DNA of 64,000 nt from the NCBI RefSeq assembly GCF_013280595.1, contig NZ_JAAATY010000013.1, positions 62,001 to 126,000 of the forward strand, written 5' to 3'. The stretch comes from Kibdelosporangium persicum (GTDB taxonomy: Bacteria; Actinomycetota; Actinomycetes; Mycobacteriales; Pseudonocardiaceae). Both the position numbers and the translations under genes were made by a program. How positions within the stretch are numbered: the stretch's first letter is position 1; each line of letters opens with the position of its first letter. Shown piece by piece: positions 8,114 to 17,173 of the stretch. The notes under the pieces are model-generated. The model saw only the letters and a list, made by a program, of their open reading frames with translations, searched no databases and was not told the origin of the DNA.

Positions 8114-9580
8114 TCATCCCTCCCGCACGACGATTCGGTGGTCGAGCCAGCCACGTTCGGCCAGCTCGGCGACAAAGGCCCGATACGCGGGCGTGAGCGC
8201 CTCATGCCTGGTGAGATCCGGTTCCAGGGTGCGGCGCAGCCGGACGAGGTCGCGTGCGGCGCCTGGTATGTCGCCGGAATGCGCCCCCGCGGCCAGCACA
8301 GCCATGCCCAAAGCCGGTTCCGGGTTCTCCGGCAGCCGCACGGGAACCCCGAGCACGTCACAGCGCAACTGGTTCCACCACTCGTTGCGCGCGGCGCCGC
8401 CGGTCAGCGTCACAGGCCCACCGACGTCCGCTCCCGCCTCGGCGAGCAGGGCGAACGACAGTCGCTCGATGTGCGCCACGCCGGTGCACACCGCCGCGAA
8501 AAGCTCAGCGGGATCTCCGGTCGCCACAAGCGGTCCGGCGCGGTAGAAACCCCGCGCTTCCGTTGCCACGAAGGGAAACCGCTCGCCCTGACCGACTAAC
8601 GGATAGCACAACGGCACGTCCCGCACCTTCGCCGCCGCGGCCGTCAACGCATCGAGGTCCGCGTCGGGGAACAGCGCACGAATCGCGCCCGCGCCGGTGC
8701 TCGAAGCGCCGCCAGGCAGCCAGTAGTCGCCGTGCGGAGCCCGATGCGAGTACACAGCTCCCGTAGGATCGTGCGGCAGCGACTTGCTGACGCCCTTGAG
8801 CGCCAACGTCGTACCGAGCACGGAGTTCCATTCGCCGACGCCCAGAGCGCCCGCCGCGAGTTGCGCGGCGCACCCGTCGGTCATCCCGGCATACACAGGC
8901 GTGCCGACTGGCAGTCCGGTACGGGCCGACGCCTCGGCGCACACCTCGCCCAGCACGGTTCCCGGCCGCACGACATCAGGCAGGACCGCCGGATCGATCC
9001 CGACGCGGTCGAGGATTCCGGCCGGCCACCGGTCGTCGATCAGGTCGTACCCGGTCTTCAGCGCATGGCTGGAATCGCTGGCGACCGGATGACCGACGAG
9101 TCCCGCGGTCACCACATCGGGCTGGTGCGCCAGTCGCGCGCCGCCGCCGAGTTCGCCTTCCTGGAGCCACCACAGCAACTTCGGCAACGCCCACGCGGGC
9201 TGCATGCGGTAACCGAGACGGCTCCACAGGTCGCTGCCCGCGTCCTGGGCGATCGCGGCCAGCGGGCCGGCGCGTGAGTCGTCGTACATCAGACCGGGCG
9301 AACGGTAGCTTCCGTCAGGTCCTGTCAGCAGCACGGTTCCGGACGTGGCGCATGTCGCTATCCCGCCGATCTGCTTGCTCCGCAGGGAAACCGTCAACTC
9401 GGCCAGTGCGTCGGCGGTCAGGTTCCACCACGCTGCGGGGTCCTGCTCGTGACGGTTTCCGTCGTGCGAGCCGGTCAGTGGGCGGGACGTGGCCGCGAGC
9501 GTCCGGCCGTGGGCGTCGACAGCCAGTGCCCGGATGCTCTGCGTGCCAAGGTCGACGCCGATCCACACGAGGTCAGACAC
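8114..9580 (-). CDS. FGGY-family carbohydrate kinase (second of two)
   Basis: A 488-residue sugar kinase of the hexokinase/actin fold. The phosphate-1 motif IGVDLGTQSIRALAVD opens the protein and the C-terminal adenosine motif VTLTGGAARNEWWNQL is intact. I chose the GTG at 9580: it overlaps the preceding kinase stop by 8 nt, and sequence further upstream is not kinase-like. It phosphorylates a sugar or polyol using ATP. Having two full-length, clearly different FGGY kinases in tandem is unusual: either two substrates are handled or they act at different steps. Overall it looks like xylulokinase-type FGGY proteins, but FGGY substrate assignment from sequence is unreliable. Confidence 0.86.
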   Translation of the reverse strand: MSDLVWIGVDLGTQSIRALAVDAHGRTLAATSRPLTGSHDGNRHEQDPAAWWNLTADALAELTVSLRSKQIGGIATCATSGTVLLTGPDGSYRSPGLMYDDSRAGPLAAIAQDAGSDLWSRLGYRMQPAWALPKLLWWLQEGELGGGARLAHQPDVVTAGLVGHPVASDSSHALKTGYDLIDDRWPAGILDRVGIDPAVLPDVVRPGTVLGEVCAEASARTGLPVGTPVYAGMTDGCAAQLAAGALGVGEWNSVLGTTLALKGVSKSLPHDPTGAVYSHRAPHGDYWLPGGASSTGAGAIRALFPDADLDALTAAAAKVRDVPLCYPLVGQGERFPFVATEARGFYRAGPLVATGDPAELFAAVCTGVAHIERLSFALLAEAGADVGGPVTLTGGAARNEWWNQLRCDVLGVPVRLPENPEPALGMAVLAAGAHSGDIPGAARDLVRLRRTLEPDLTRHEALTPAYRAFVAELAERGWLDHRIVVREG

Positions 9581-11036
9581 CTGAGGACCGCCAGTCTGCC
9601 CAGCGTGTGGCGGCAAGCTCCCGGGTGGCGAGGAACTCGGCGTGCTCACGGTCGTGGAACTCGCGGACGGTCTCGTCCGGCAGGAACCGGTGCCGTTCCC
9701 GGACCAGCGCGGCGGCGGCCGCACTGAGATCCGGATAGTCGCCCAAAACGGTCGACGCGAACACCATCGCGCCCTTCGCGCCGACCTGAGTGTCCTCAGT
9801 GCACACCGCGGGCACTCCGCAGACGTCCGCGATCAGCTGGCACCACAGGGCACTTGCCGTGCCGCCGCCGCACAACCCGAGTTCGACCGGCCGATGCGGC
9901 GCGGCTTGCAGGCAGTCGCGGATGACGTGCGCGAGTCCTTCGAGGGTCGCCCTGGCCAGGTGTGATCGCCCGTGGCCGAACATCATCCCGGTGACGAGCC
10001 CGCTGGCCGCCGGATCGAGGAACGGCGCTCGTTCACCCGCGGGCGACAGGTACGGCAGAACCCTTAAACCGTCGGCACCCGGCGGTGCTTGCGAGGCCAG
10101 TTCGGACACTTCCGCGTGGCTCGTCAGCCCCAGCAGGCCGACCAGCCAGTCGATCACGCCCGTCCCGGCGAGCGTGGGAAACGACCGCATCAGCAGGCCG
10201 GGCACGCCGAAGTCGAGCGTCAGACCGGACGGCTCGCCTGACGTGTCCGGCGCGTCGACCAGGGTTTCGGTGCACAGCGTCGTGCCGAGGATGCATGTCG
10301 CCTGGCCCGCGACGGTGGTTCCGGTGCCCAGTGCGGTGGTCACGATGTCGTACGGCGCCAGGACAACCGGTGTGCCGAGAGGAAGGCCCAGCTCGGCTGT
10401 GGTGAGCTCGTGTACCTGGCTTTCCAGGATCGGCGGTAACAGACGCCGGGGAAGGCCGTAGAGGTCCATGAGCGCGTCCGAGTACTCGCCGGTCCGGATG
10501 TCGAGCCACGGCGCGGACGCTTCTGACTTCTCGATGCCGAGCGTTCCGGTGAGCCGGAGGAACAGCCAGCTGCCGCACGTCAGTACGGCATGTGTGGACT
10601 CGTCCACCTCGATGGCACGCAGGATCGCGTTCGGCAGACCGGCGTTGGTCAACGAACCGTTGATCCGATAGGCCTCGTCCAACACCCCGTCGGCCCGCCA
10701 CCGGCGCACGACATCCGCGGCACGCCCGTCGTTCCACAACACCGCGGGCCGCACTGGGCGGTGGTCACGGTCGACGAGCCAGGCACCATCTCCCTGTGCC
10801 GTAAGAGCAAGGAGCCGGACGGGTCGCGGAACTCGTCGCACCGCCTCGTTGACAGTGGCCACGACCGCGGCCCACACCTCGTGCATGTCCTGCTCGGCGT
10901 GCTCCCGGCGCGGGTGCCGCACCTCGGTGTCGCGGTGGGTGACCAGAAGTTCCCGGCCGGCCGAGTCGAACACGACCGCCTTGATCACGGTGGTGCCCGC
11001 GTCCACGCACACCACGACCGGCTCGTCCTGCACCAC
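9573..11036 (-). CDS. FGGY-family carbohydrate kinase (first of two)
   Basis: A 487-residue sugar kinase, first gene of the operon. VVVCVDAGTTVIKAVVFDSAG is the N-terminal phosphate-binding motif, and LGLCGGGTASALWCQLIADV the C-terminal one. Gluconokinase/xylulokinase-like features include AEQDMHEVWAAV. Two GTG codons stand in tandem at 11036 and 11033; both are about 8 nt after GGAAGAGG and either may start the protein. A promoter with a good -10 and possible operator palindromes lies just upstream, next to the DeoR gene. Likely role: committing phosphorylation of the imported sugar. Confidence 0.87.
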   Translation of the reverse strand: MVQDEPVVVCVDAGTTVIKAVVFDSAGRELLVTHRDTEVRHPRREHAEQDMHEVWAAVVATVNEAVRRVPRPVRLLALTAQGDGAWLVDRDHRPVRPAVLWNDGRAADVVRRWRADGVLDEAYRINGSLTNAGLPNAILRAIEVDESTHAVLTCGSWLFLRLTGTLGIEKSEASAPWLDIRTGEYSDALMDLYGLPRRLLPPILESQVHELTTAELGLPLGTPVVLAPYDIVTTALGTGTTVAGQATCILGTTLCTETLVDAPDTSGEPSGLTLDFGVPGLLMRSFPTLAGTGVIDWLVGLLGLTSHAEVSELASQAPPGADGLRVLPYLSPAGERAPFLDPAASGLVTGMMFGHGRSHLARATLEGLAHVIRDCLQAAPHRPVELGLCGGGTASALWCQLIADVCGVPAVCTEDTQVGAKGAMVFASTVLGDYPDLSAAAAALVRERHRFLPDETVREFHDREHAEFLATRELAATRWADWRSSGV

Positions 11037-11068
11037 CGCGCACCTCTTCCGCCTCGAAGGGATGCGGT

Positions 11069-11098
11069 ATTACAAGCCGAGCACGCAGAACTTCGCAA
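11069..11098 (-). promoter_or_regulatory. predicted promoter of the kinase/xylFGH-like operon
   Basis: On the minus strand TTGCGA (11098-11093) and TGTAAT (11074-11069) are separated by 18 nt, about 33 nt ahead of the first kinase start. Both boxes match sigma-70-type consensus at most positions. Confidence 0.5.
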
Positions 11099-11107
11099 GT
11101 TTTAACA

Positions 11108-11165
11108 TTGATCTTGATCGTGTCAGTGCGACATCAGCAGGTAGTGGCTGTTATGCCTGGATAAC
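11108..11165. promoter_or_regulatory. candidate DeoR operator region
   Basis: The region contains a direct repeat TTGATCTTGATC (11108-11119), an inverted repeat TGTC-N5-GACA (11121-11133) and the palindrome GTTAT-GCCTGG-ATAAC (11150-11165). All lie upstream of the predicted -35 box of the kinase operon and just after the DeoR gene, so they are good candidates for its binding sites. Which one is used is not known. Confidence 0.45.
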
Positions 11166-11197
11166 AAGGTGGTAGAACTTCACATCACTTCGCAGAC

Positions 11198-11998
11198 CTA
11201 CTCGACAACGTCGACCTGGGCTCCCCGCGCCCGCAACTGCCGGACAGTGGACGGTGAGGTGCCGTTGTCCACCACCACCCGGTCGAGCCGGGTGAGGTCG
11301 ACGAGGCGGTGCAGGGCCCGTCGTTCGAACTTGGTGTGATCGATCATGGCGACGCTGCGTGCGGCCGACGCGATCAGCGCGCGCCGGGTGATCACTGTGT
11401 CGAGGCCCTGGATGTAGCAGACGCCGTCGCTCACCGCGGTGGTCGACAGGAACAGCAGGTCGGTACGCAGTCCCGCGGCCGCGTCCGCCGTGGCCTGTCC
11501 CAGGAACGAGTCGTACGCGGCGTCGTAGTGGCCACCCAGCCCGATCAGGTCGATCCCCGGCTGTGCGGCCAGTGCGCGGATCACCGGCAGGAAGTGCGTC
11601 ACCACCGTCAGCGGAGCCCGTTGGGGCAGCAGGCGAGCGAGCATGAGCGACGTCGTGCTGTCGTCGAGCGCGATGACCTGGCCTGGCTCGACCTCGGTGG
11701 CGAGCACCTCACGGGCGATGGCGAGCTTGGCGTCCACCTGGGCCTGCATGCGGTGGTCGAGGTCGCCGTGGAACGTCTTGGTCGGCGCGCTCGTCGCACC
11801 GCCGCGGACCTTGTGCAGGAAGCCTTGCTTCTCCAGTTCGTCCAGGTCGCGGTGCACGGTCATGATGCTCACGCCGTACTGCTCGGCGAGCGTGTCCACC
11901 CGGACGAACCCCACCTCGGCCACCTGACGGCGCATGGCCGCGCGCCGCAACTCGGGGTTGCGGCGCGCGCCGTCCGCGTCGAAGAGATCACCAACCAC
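11198..11998 (-). CDS. DeoR-family transcriptional regulator
   Basis: A 266-residue sugar-responsive repressor. The N-terminal winged helix-turn-helix is at residues 20-75, with VRVDTLAEQYGVSIMTVHRD as the helix pair and LHKVRGGA as the wing. The C-terminal half is the DeoR effector domain, with ALDDSTTS, a sugar-phosphate-binding signature, near residues 111-118. Start is GTG at 11998, after GGTGG. It lies 161 nt upstream of the first kinase, in the same orientation, and most likely senses a phosphorylated sugar made by those kinases. It follows the oligopeptide transporter operon by only 21 nt and might be partly co-transcribed with it. Confidence 0.88.
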   Translation of the reverse strand: MVGDLFDADGARRNPELRRAAMRRQVAEVGFVRVDTLAEQYGVSIMTVHRDLDELEKQGFLHKVRGGATSAPTKTFHGDLDHRMQAQVDAKLAIAREVLATEVEPGQVIALDDSTTSLMLARLLPQRAPLTVVTHFLPVIRALAAQPGIDLIGLGGHYDAAYDSFLGQATADAAAGLRTDLLFLSTTAVSDGVCYIQGLDTVITRRALIASAARSVAMIDHTKFERRALHRLVDLTRLDRVVVDNGTSPSTVRQLRARGAQVDVVE

Positions 11999-12019
11999 GC
12001 CACCAGCATGACACGCCAG

Positions 12020-13588
12020 TCAGCTGAACACGGTCGCACCGGGAATGGCGTCCAGCAGTTGCCGGGTGTACGGGTCCGCAGGCGAATCGAGCACTTGCCC
12101 GACCGGTCCCTGCTCGACCACGCGACCGCCGCGCATCACCACGACATCGTGCGCGATGGACCGGACGACCGCGAGGTCGTGCGAGATGAACAGGTAACTC
12201 AGGCCGAGTTCCCGCTGGAGGTTCTCCAGCAGCCGCAGAATCTGGTCCTGCACAAGCACGTCCAGCGCCGACACAGCCTCGTCACAGACGACCAGCCGTG
12301 GTTCCGGCGCGAGGGCCCGTGCGATGGCGACTCGTTGCCGTTGCCCGCCGGACAACTCGTTCGGATACCGCTGGGCCATCGCGGGCGAGAGCCCGACCTG
12401 GTCCAGCAGTTGCGAGACACGGGCCCGGCGCGAGGCGCGGTCGCCGATACCGAAGATCCGCAACGGTTCGGTGATCAGACGCTCCACAGTGAACATCGGG
12501 TCGAGCGAACCGTACGGGTCCTGGAAGACCGCCTGCATCGCCCGGCGCCTGCCACGACGCGTGCCGTCCGTGCCGTTCAAGCGGATCGTCCCGGCGGTCG
12601 GCGTGACGAGACCGAGCACCATGTGGGCGGTGGTGGTCTTGCCGGAGCCGGACTCGCCGACGATCGCGGTCGTCTGCCCGCGCTGCACGGTGAAGGAGAC
12701 GTCATCCGCGGCACGCAGCGCGCCACCGCCGCCCCGGATCCGGTACTCCTTCGACACCCCAACGACTTCCAGCACGGGCTCGGCTGTCCTGCGGTCGCGG
12801 GGCGGGGTGGTGGTGAGTGAGGGCGCGGCGGCGACAAGCCGTTTGGTGTAGTCGTGGTCCGGGGCGGTGAGGATCTGACGCGCCGGTCCGGCTTCGACGA
12901 CCTTGCCCTCGGACATCACCACCACGTGGTCGGCGCGGTCGGCCGCGAGGCCGAGGTCGTGGGTGACCAGCAGCAGCGCCGTGCCCAGGTCCTGGGTCAG
13001 TTTCTCCAGGTGGTCGAGGATCTGGCGTTGCACGGTCACGTCCAGCGCCGAGGTCGGTTCGTCGGCGATCAGCAGATCGGGGCGGCACGCCAGGCCGATC
13101 GCGATCAGCACTCGTTGCCGCATGCCGCCGGAGAACTCGTGCGGATACTGCCGGGCGCGCCTGCCGGGATCGGGCAGTCCGGCCTCCGCCAGGATCTCCA
13201 CGGCACGGTCCTTGGCCTCCCTGCGACTGGCCAAACCGTGTGCCACCAGGGTTTCGGCGACCTGACGGCCGATCCGCGCCACCGGGTTCAGGTTCGACAT
13301 CGGGTCCTGCGGGACGAGCCCGATCTGACGTCCCCGTAAGGCACATAACCGTTTCTCCCCGGCGTGGGTGATGTCCTCGCCGCGGAAACTGATCCGCCCG
13401 CCGGTCACCCGGCCGGCTCCCGGCAGCAGCCCCATGACCGCGTGCGCGGTCGTCGACTTGCCTGACCCGGACGCTCCGACGACCGCGACCCGTTCCCCGG
13501 GCATCAGCCGCAGACCGGCACCCCGTACGGCGGGCACGTCGCCGAAGGACACCTGGAGATCGGTGACTTCCAGCAGCGGCTCGGTCAT
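12020..13588 (-). CDS. oligopeptide/nickel-type ABC transporter, fused dual ATPase
   Basis: A 522-residue protein with two complete ABC domains in tandem, equivalent to OppD and OppF fused (as in YejF/GsiA). Domain 1 has Walker A GASGSGKST, signature FSGGMRQRVLIA and Walker B LLIADEPTSALD. Domain 2 has GESGSGKTT, LSGGQRQRVAIA and LVVCDEAVSALD. Note DEAVSALD instead of the usual DEPTSALD in domain 2. Each domain ends in the Opp/Dpp C-terminal extension. It starts 4 nt inside the end of the DppC-like permease gene. It powers import of the peptides or peptide-like ligand bound by the lipoprotein of the same operon. Confidence 0.9.
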   Translation of the reverse strand: MTEPLLEVTDLQVSFGDVPAVRGAGLRLMPGERVAVVGASGSGKSTTAHAVMGLLPGAGRVTGGRISFRGEDITHAGEKRLCALRGRQIGLVPQDPMSNLNPVARIGRQVAETLVAHGLASRREAKDRAVEILAEAGLPDPGRRARQYPHEFSGGMRQRVLIAIGLACRPDLLIADEPTSALDVTVQRQILDHLEKLTQDLGTALLLVTHDLGLAADRADHVVVMSEGKVVEAGPARQILTAPDHDYTKRLVAAAPSLTTTPPRDRRTAEPVLEVVGVSKEYRIRGGGGALRAADDVSFTVQRGQTTAIVGESGSGKTTTAHMVLGLVTPTAGTIRLNGTDGTRRGRRRAMQAVFQDPYGSLDPMFTVERLITEPLRIFGIGDRASRRARVSQLLDQVGLSPAMAQRYPNELSGGQRQRVAIARALAPEPRLVVCDEAVSALDVLVQDQILRLLENLQRELGLSYLFISHDLAVVRSIAHDVVVMRGGRVVEQGPVGQVLDSPADPYTRQLLDAIPGATVFS

Positions 13589-14472
13589 CGGCCCTCCCTG
13601 TGGGACGTCTTCGGATCAAGGGCGTCCCGCAGCGCGTCGCCGAACAGGTTGAACCCCAGGCAGATCAGCGCGATGGCGATGCCCGGGAACACGCCGGGCC
13701 AGACCGTGCGGAACAGGTACTGCTGGGCGTCGGACAACATGATGCCCAGGCTCGGGTCCGGCGGCTGGATGCCCAGGCCGAGGAACGACAGGATGGCCTC
13801 ACCGAGCACCGCGGACGGCATGATCACCGTGGCCTGCACGATGATCGCGGACAACGCGTTGGGCAGGACGTGCCCGCCGAGGATCCGGCCGGCGCCCGCG
13901 TCCATCGTGTGCGCGGCCAGGACGAAGTCGGACTCCTTGAGCCGCAACGTCTCGGCTCGCACGACACGGATCATGGTCGGGATGTTGGCGATCCCGAGCG
14001 CGATGGCCGCGTTGCCGATGCCACCGCCGTTGATCGCGGCCAGGCCCACCGCCACGATGAGGAACGGGAACGCGAGCATCACGTCGGCGAGCCGTGACAC
14101 CACCGCGTCCAGCCACCGCCAGTAGCCCGCCAGCAGTCCCAAGGGGACACCGACGACCACGGCCAGCAGCACCGACAACACGCCGACCTCGAGCGAGGCC
14201 CGCGTTCCGTGCAGCACACGGGACAGCACGTCCCGGCCGAGATCGTCGGTGCCCAGCGCGAACCCGACGGTGAACGGCTGCTGGAACGGCGTGGTGAAGT
14301 GCACCTGGGACGGTGGGTAAGGCGCGAGCCACGGCGCGAACACCCCGGCGACGATCACGATCAGCAGCAGCACGCCGCCGACCACGCCCAGCGGGTTGTG
14401 CCACAGCTTGCGCAGCACGCGGCCGCGAACACGCCCGAGTGCGACGGGTGCCACCGGATCGACGGCCGTCAT
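13585..14472 (-). CDS. ABC transporter permease, DppC/OppC-like
   Basis: A 295-residue inner-membrane permease. It has the OppC_N segment (LWHNPLGVVGGVLLLIVIVAG), LGTDDLGRDVLSRVLHGTR, and an EAA loop VRAETLRLKESDFVLAAHTM. I chose the ATG at 14472, which has GGGAGGA before it and overlaps the DppB-like gene by 4 nt; the open frame continues upstream but only antiparallel to coding sequence. It pairs with the DppB-like protein to form the channel. Confidence 0.9.
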   Translation of the reverse strand: MTAVDPVAPVALGRVRGRVLRKLWHNPLGVVGGVLLLIVIVAGVFAPWLAPYPPSQVHFTTPFQQPFTVGFALGTDDLGRDVLSRVLHGTRASLEVGVLSVLLAVVVGVPLGLLAGYWRWLDAVVSRLADVMLAFPFLIVAVGLAAINGGGIGNAAIALGIANIPTMIRVVRAETLRLKESDFVLAAHTMDAGAGRILGGHVLPNALSAIIVQATVIMPSAVLGEAILSFLGLGIQPPDPSLGIMLSDAQQYLFRTVWPGVFPGIAIALICLGFNLFGDALRDALDPKTSHREGR

Positions 14473-15425
14473 GACGTCCTCCCAGAGACGCGCATCCGCG
14501 GATCGATGACCGTGTAGAGGAAGTCGACCAGCAGGTTGATCACGATGTACGCGGCGGTGATCACCAGCACGACCGCCTGGATCACCGGGTAGTCGCGGGT
14601 GAACACCGAGTCGAGGGTGAGCTTGCCGATGCCCGGCAGACTGAAGATCCGCTCGGTCACGACCGCGCCGGCGATCAGCCCGCCCAGTTGCAGGCCGACG
14701 ATCGTGGTCACCACGATCAGGCTGTTGCGCAGGCCGATCCGGAAGATCACCGCGGCCCGGCCGAGGCCTTTGGCCCGCGCGGTGCGCACGAAGTCGGCGG
14801 TGAGCGTCTCGACCATCGAGGACCTGGTCTGCCGTTGCACCACAGCGGCATGCGTCAGGCCGAGGATCAGCGCGGGCAGCGTGAGGTAGTAGACGCCACG
14901 CAGCGGATGCTCGAAGGGGGAGACGTACCCGGACGCGGGAAACCACCCCAGTTGCACGGAAAGGTACAGCACGGCCAGGATGCCGAGCCAGAACGTGGGC
15001 ACGGACAAGGCGAACAACGAGAACCCGTTGGCCGTCCACTCCGGCCAGCGACCACGGAACACCGCCGCCACCACGCCCGTGGCCAGGCCCAGCAGCAGCG
15101 CGATCAGCATCGCGTAGATCGCGAGCTGGATCGTGACCGGCAACGTGGCCCCGAGCATCTCGCTGACCGGCGTGCCGGTGCGGATCGACTTGCCGAAGTC
15201 ACCGACGACCGCGTTGCCCATGAACTTCAGGTACTGCACCACAATGGACTCGTCCAGGCCCAGTTCGGCGCGGACGGCGGCGACGGTGGCCGGGTCCGCC
15301 TCCTCACCGGCCATGGCCAGCGCGGGATCGCCCGGCAACGCGCGGACACCGATGAACACGATGATCGACGCGAGCACCAGGGTGAGCGCGGACTGCCAGA
15401 GCCGGTGGAACAGGTAGCGCGCCAC
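14469..15425 (-). CDS. ABC transporter permease, DppB/OppB-like
   Basis: A 318-residue inner-membrane permease with about six transmembrane segments. MARYLFHRLWQSALTLVLAS is the standard DppB opening, PGDPALAM follows, and the EAA loop reads DFVRTARAKGLGRAAVI. The GTG start at 15425 shares a base with the stop of the binding-protein gene (TAGTG). Role: channel half of the peptide importer. Confidence 0.9.
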   Translation of the reverse strand: MARYLFHRLWQSALTLVLASIIVFIGVRALPGDPALAMAGEEADPATVAAVRAELGLDESIVVQYLKFMGNAVVGDFGKSIRTGTPVSEMLGATLPVTIQLAIYAMLIALLLGLATGVVAAVFRGRWPEWTANGFSLFALSVPTFWLGILAVLYLSVQLGWFPASGYVSPFEHPLRGVYYLTLPALILGLTHAAVVQRQTRSSMVETLTADFVRTARAKGLGRAAVIFRIGLRNSLIVVTTIVGLQLGGLIAGAVVTERIFSLPGIGKLTLDSVFTRDYPVIQAVVLVITAAYIVINLLVDFLYTVIDPRMRVSGRTS

Positions 15426-17050
15426 TATCCCTCCTGACTTTCGACGAACGCGGCCTTGCCGAGGCGCACCACGCCGTCGGAGTAGACCTCGACACCGGCG
15501 ACCCGCCGGGTGTGCACGGTCAGATTGCGCAGCCGATAGGTGTAGACGATTGGATTCTGGCGCTGGATCACCTCGACGGCCCTGCCGTACAACTCGGCCC
15601 GCTGCTTGACATCCGTGACGCGGGACGCCTGGGCCAGCAGGTCGTCCAGCTCCTTCGAGGAGAAGCCGCCGTAGTTGGCGGCCGCGCCGGTGGTCAGGAA
15701 GCGTGTCATGTTGCCGTCCGGGTCGATCCGGCCGGACCAGCCCAGTTGCAGCAGTTCGAAGTCACCGCGTTTCTGCACGTCCAGCAACGTCGAGTACTCG
15801 ACCGGGGTGATCCGCAGGTCGAACCCGCCCTCCGCGACACTGGCCTGCAGTGCCTGCGCGTACCGCAACTGGTCCTGCGAGTTGGTGACCTGGAGGTTCA
15901 CCGGGTACGGGATCGGCACGCCGGCCTCCGCCAGCAACTGGCGTGACCGCGCCGGATCGAACTTCTGGCACGCGTTGCTCGCGGTCGAGGCGTACGGGCT
16001 CTGCGGTGCGATGGGCGAGCACGCGGCGTCGAACCAGTTGTTGAACACGGTGTTGACGAGGGTCTCGCGGTCCACAGTGAGCACGAACGCCTCCCGCACC
16101 CGGGGATCGCGCGCCAGCGGGGTGTCGATCGGCTTCGGCGGCTTCCCGGCACCGTCCACATTGCCCGTGTTGATCGTGACGCCCTGGTAGCCGAGCGATC
16201 CCGCCTGCAGCACCCGCAACGACTTGTCCTTGGCGAGCGCGTCGACGTCCTGCGGCGAGATGGTGTCGGCGACCTGCACGTCGCCCGAGCGCAGGTTCGC
16301 GGCGCGGCTGTTGGCGTCCTGCATGATCCGGTAGACGATCCGGTCGAGGTGGACCTTGGCCGCGTCGTGGTACAGCGGGTCACGGGTCACCTCGATCGAG
16401 GTCTGCGGAATCCGCCGGACGAACTTGAACGGGCCGACGCACACCGGCGCGTCGCCGAAGTCGTCCCCCTTGGCGGCCAACGCGGCCGGCGACATGATCA
16501 TCCCGGCGCGGTCCGCGAGCGCCGCCGTGATCGGTGCGAACGGCCGCTTGTAGCGGATCACCACGGTGTCCGGGCCGGGCGCCTCGATGCTCTCGATCGG
16601 CCCGATCTCGCTGGCGCGCTGGGATGTCTTCAGGGTGAGGTGCCGGTTCAGGCTCGTCCGCACGGCTGCCGCGTCGAACGGCGCGCCGTCGGCGAACTTG
16701 ATCCCGGTACGGACCGGGATCGTCACCGTGAGGCCGTCCGGGGAGATCGTCGGCAGTGCGCCGGCCAACTGGGGCACGACCTGCCCGCGGGAGTCGAGGT
16801 CGTACAGCTTCTCGCAGATCGAACTCATCACGTAGCGCGTGTAGAGCGAACTGGAAGTGGTCGGGTCGAGCCGGTCGGGTTCGGACGACAGGCCCATCAC
16901 CAGCTCACCGCCCGGCTGGACCCGCTGGTCGCCGAGGGGTGTGCCGAAGTCGTCGGTGTGCTCGCCGCTGGAGGTGACCGCCTGGATCGGGACACAGGCG
17001 GCCAGGGTGGCGGCGGCGGTCGCGATCACGAGCACCCGGGAACGTCGCAT
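15425..17050 (-). CDS. peptide-binding lipoprotein, SBP family 5
   Basis: A 541-residue extracellular solute-binding protein. The signal peptide ends with the lipobox LAAC (about residues 15-18). GGELVMGLSSEPDRLDPTTS is the start of the SBP_bac_5 fold, and the long C-terminal lobe ends near VEVYSDGVVRLGKAAF. I take the ATG at 17050; an in-frame ATG at 17125 would add residues with no signal character. No strong Shine-Dalgarno is visible. The nearby gamma-glutamyltransferase suggests that gamma-glutamyl compounds or the dipeptides released from them are the ligands; that is inference from position. Confidence 0.88.
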   Translation of the reverse strand: MRRSRVLVIATAAATLAACVPIQAVTSSGEHTDDFGTPLGDQRVQPGGELVMGLSSEPDRLDPTTSSSLYTRYVMSSICEKLYDLDSRGQVVPQLAGALPTISPDGLTVTIPVRTGIKFADGAPFDAAAVRTSLNRHLTLKTSQRASEIGPIESIEAPGPDTVVIRYKRPFAPITAALADRAGMIMSPAALAAKGDDFGDAPVCVGPFKFVRRIPQTSIEVTRDPLYHDAAKVHLDRIVYRIMQDANSRAANLRSGDVQVADTISPQDVDALAKDKSLRVLQAGSLGYQGVTINTGNVDGAGKPPKPIDTPLARDPRVREAFVLTVDRETLVNTVFNNWFDAACSPIAPQSPYASTASNACQKFDPARSRQLLAEAGVPIPYPVNLQVTNSQDQLRYAQALQASVAEGGFDLRITPVEYSTLLDVQKRGDFELLQLGWSGRIDPDGNMTRFLTTGAAANYGGFSSKELDDLLAQASRVTDVKQRAELYGRAVEVIQRQNPIVYTYRLRNLTVHTRRVAGVEVYSDGVVRLGKAAFVESQEG

Positions 17051-17125
17051 GGCCAGTAACGTACGACACTGTTTCGCCGTTTTGCATTTCGAAAGAGTTA
17101 AAATATTTCGCCTGGAAAAGGGCAT

Positions 17126-17164
17126 GGAAAATAGCGGTCCGGCGGAGAGGGACCGCTATTTTCC
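17126..17164. terminator. 15-bp perfect hairpin after the ggt gene
   Basis: Arms 17126-17140 and 17150-17164 (GGAAAATAGCGGTCC and its exact complement) enclose a 9-nt loop. It lies 10 nt beyond the stop of the gamma-glutamyltransferase gene and before the peptide transporter, so the two are probably separate transcripts. The AT-rich stem foot partly replaces a U-tract. Confidence 0.8.
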
Positions 17165-17173
17165 AGCGCGGCA

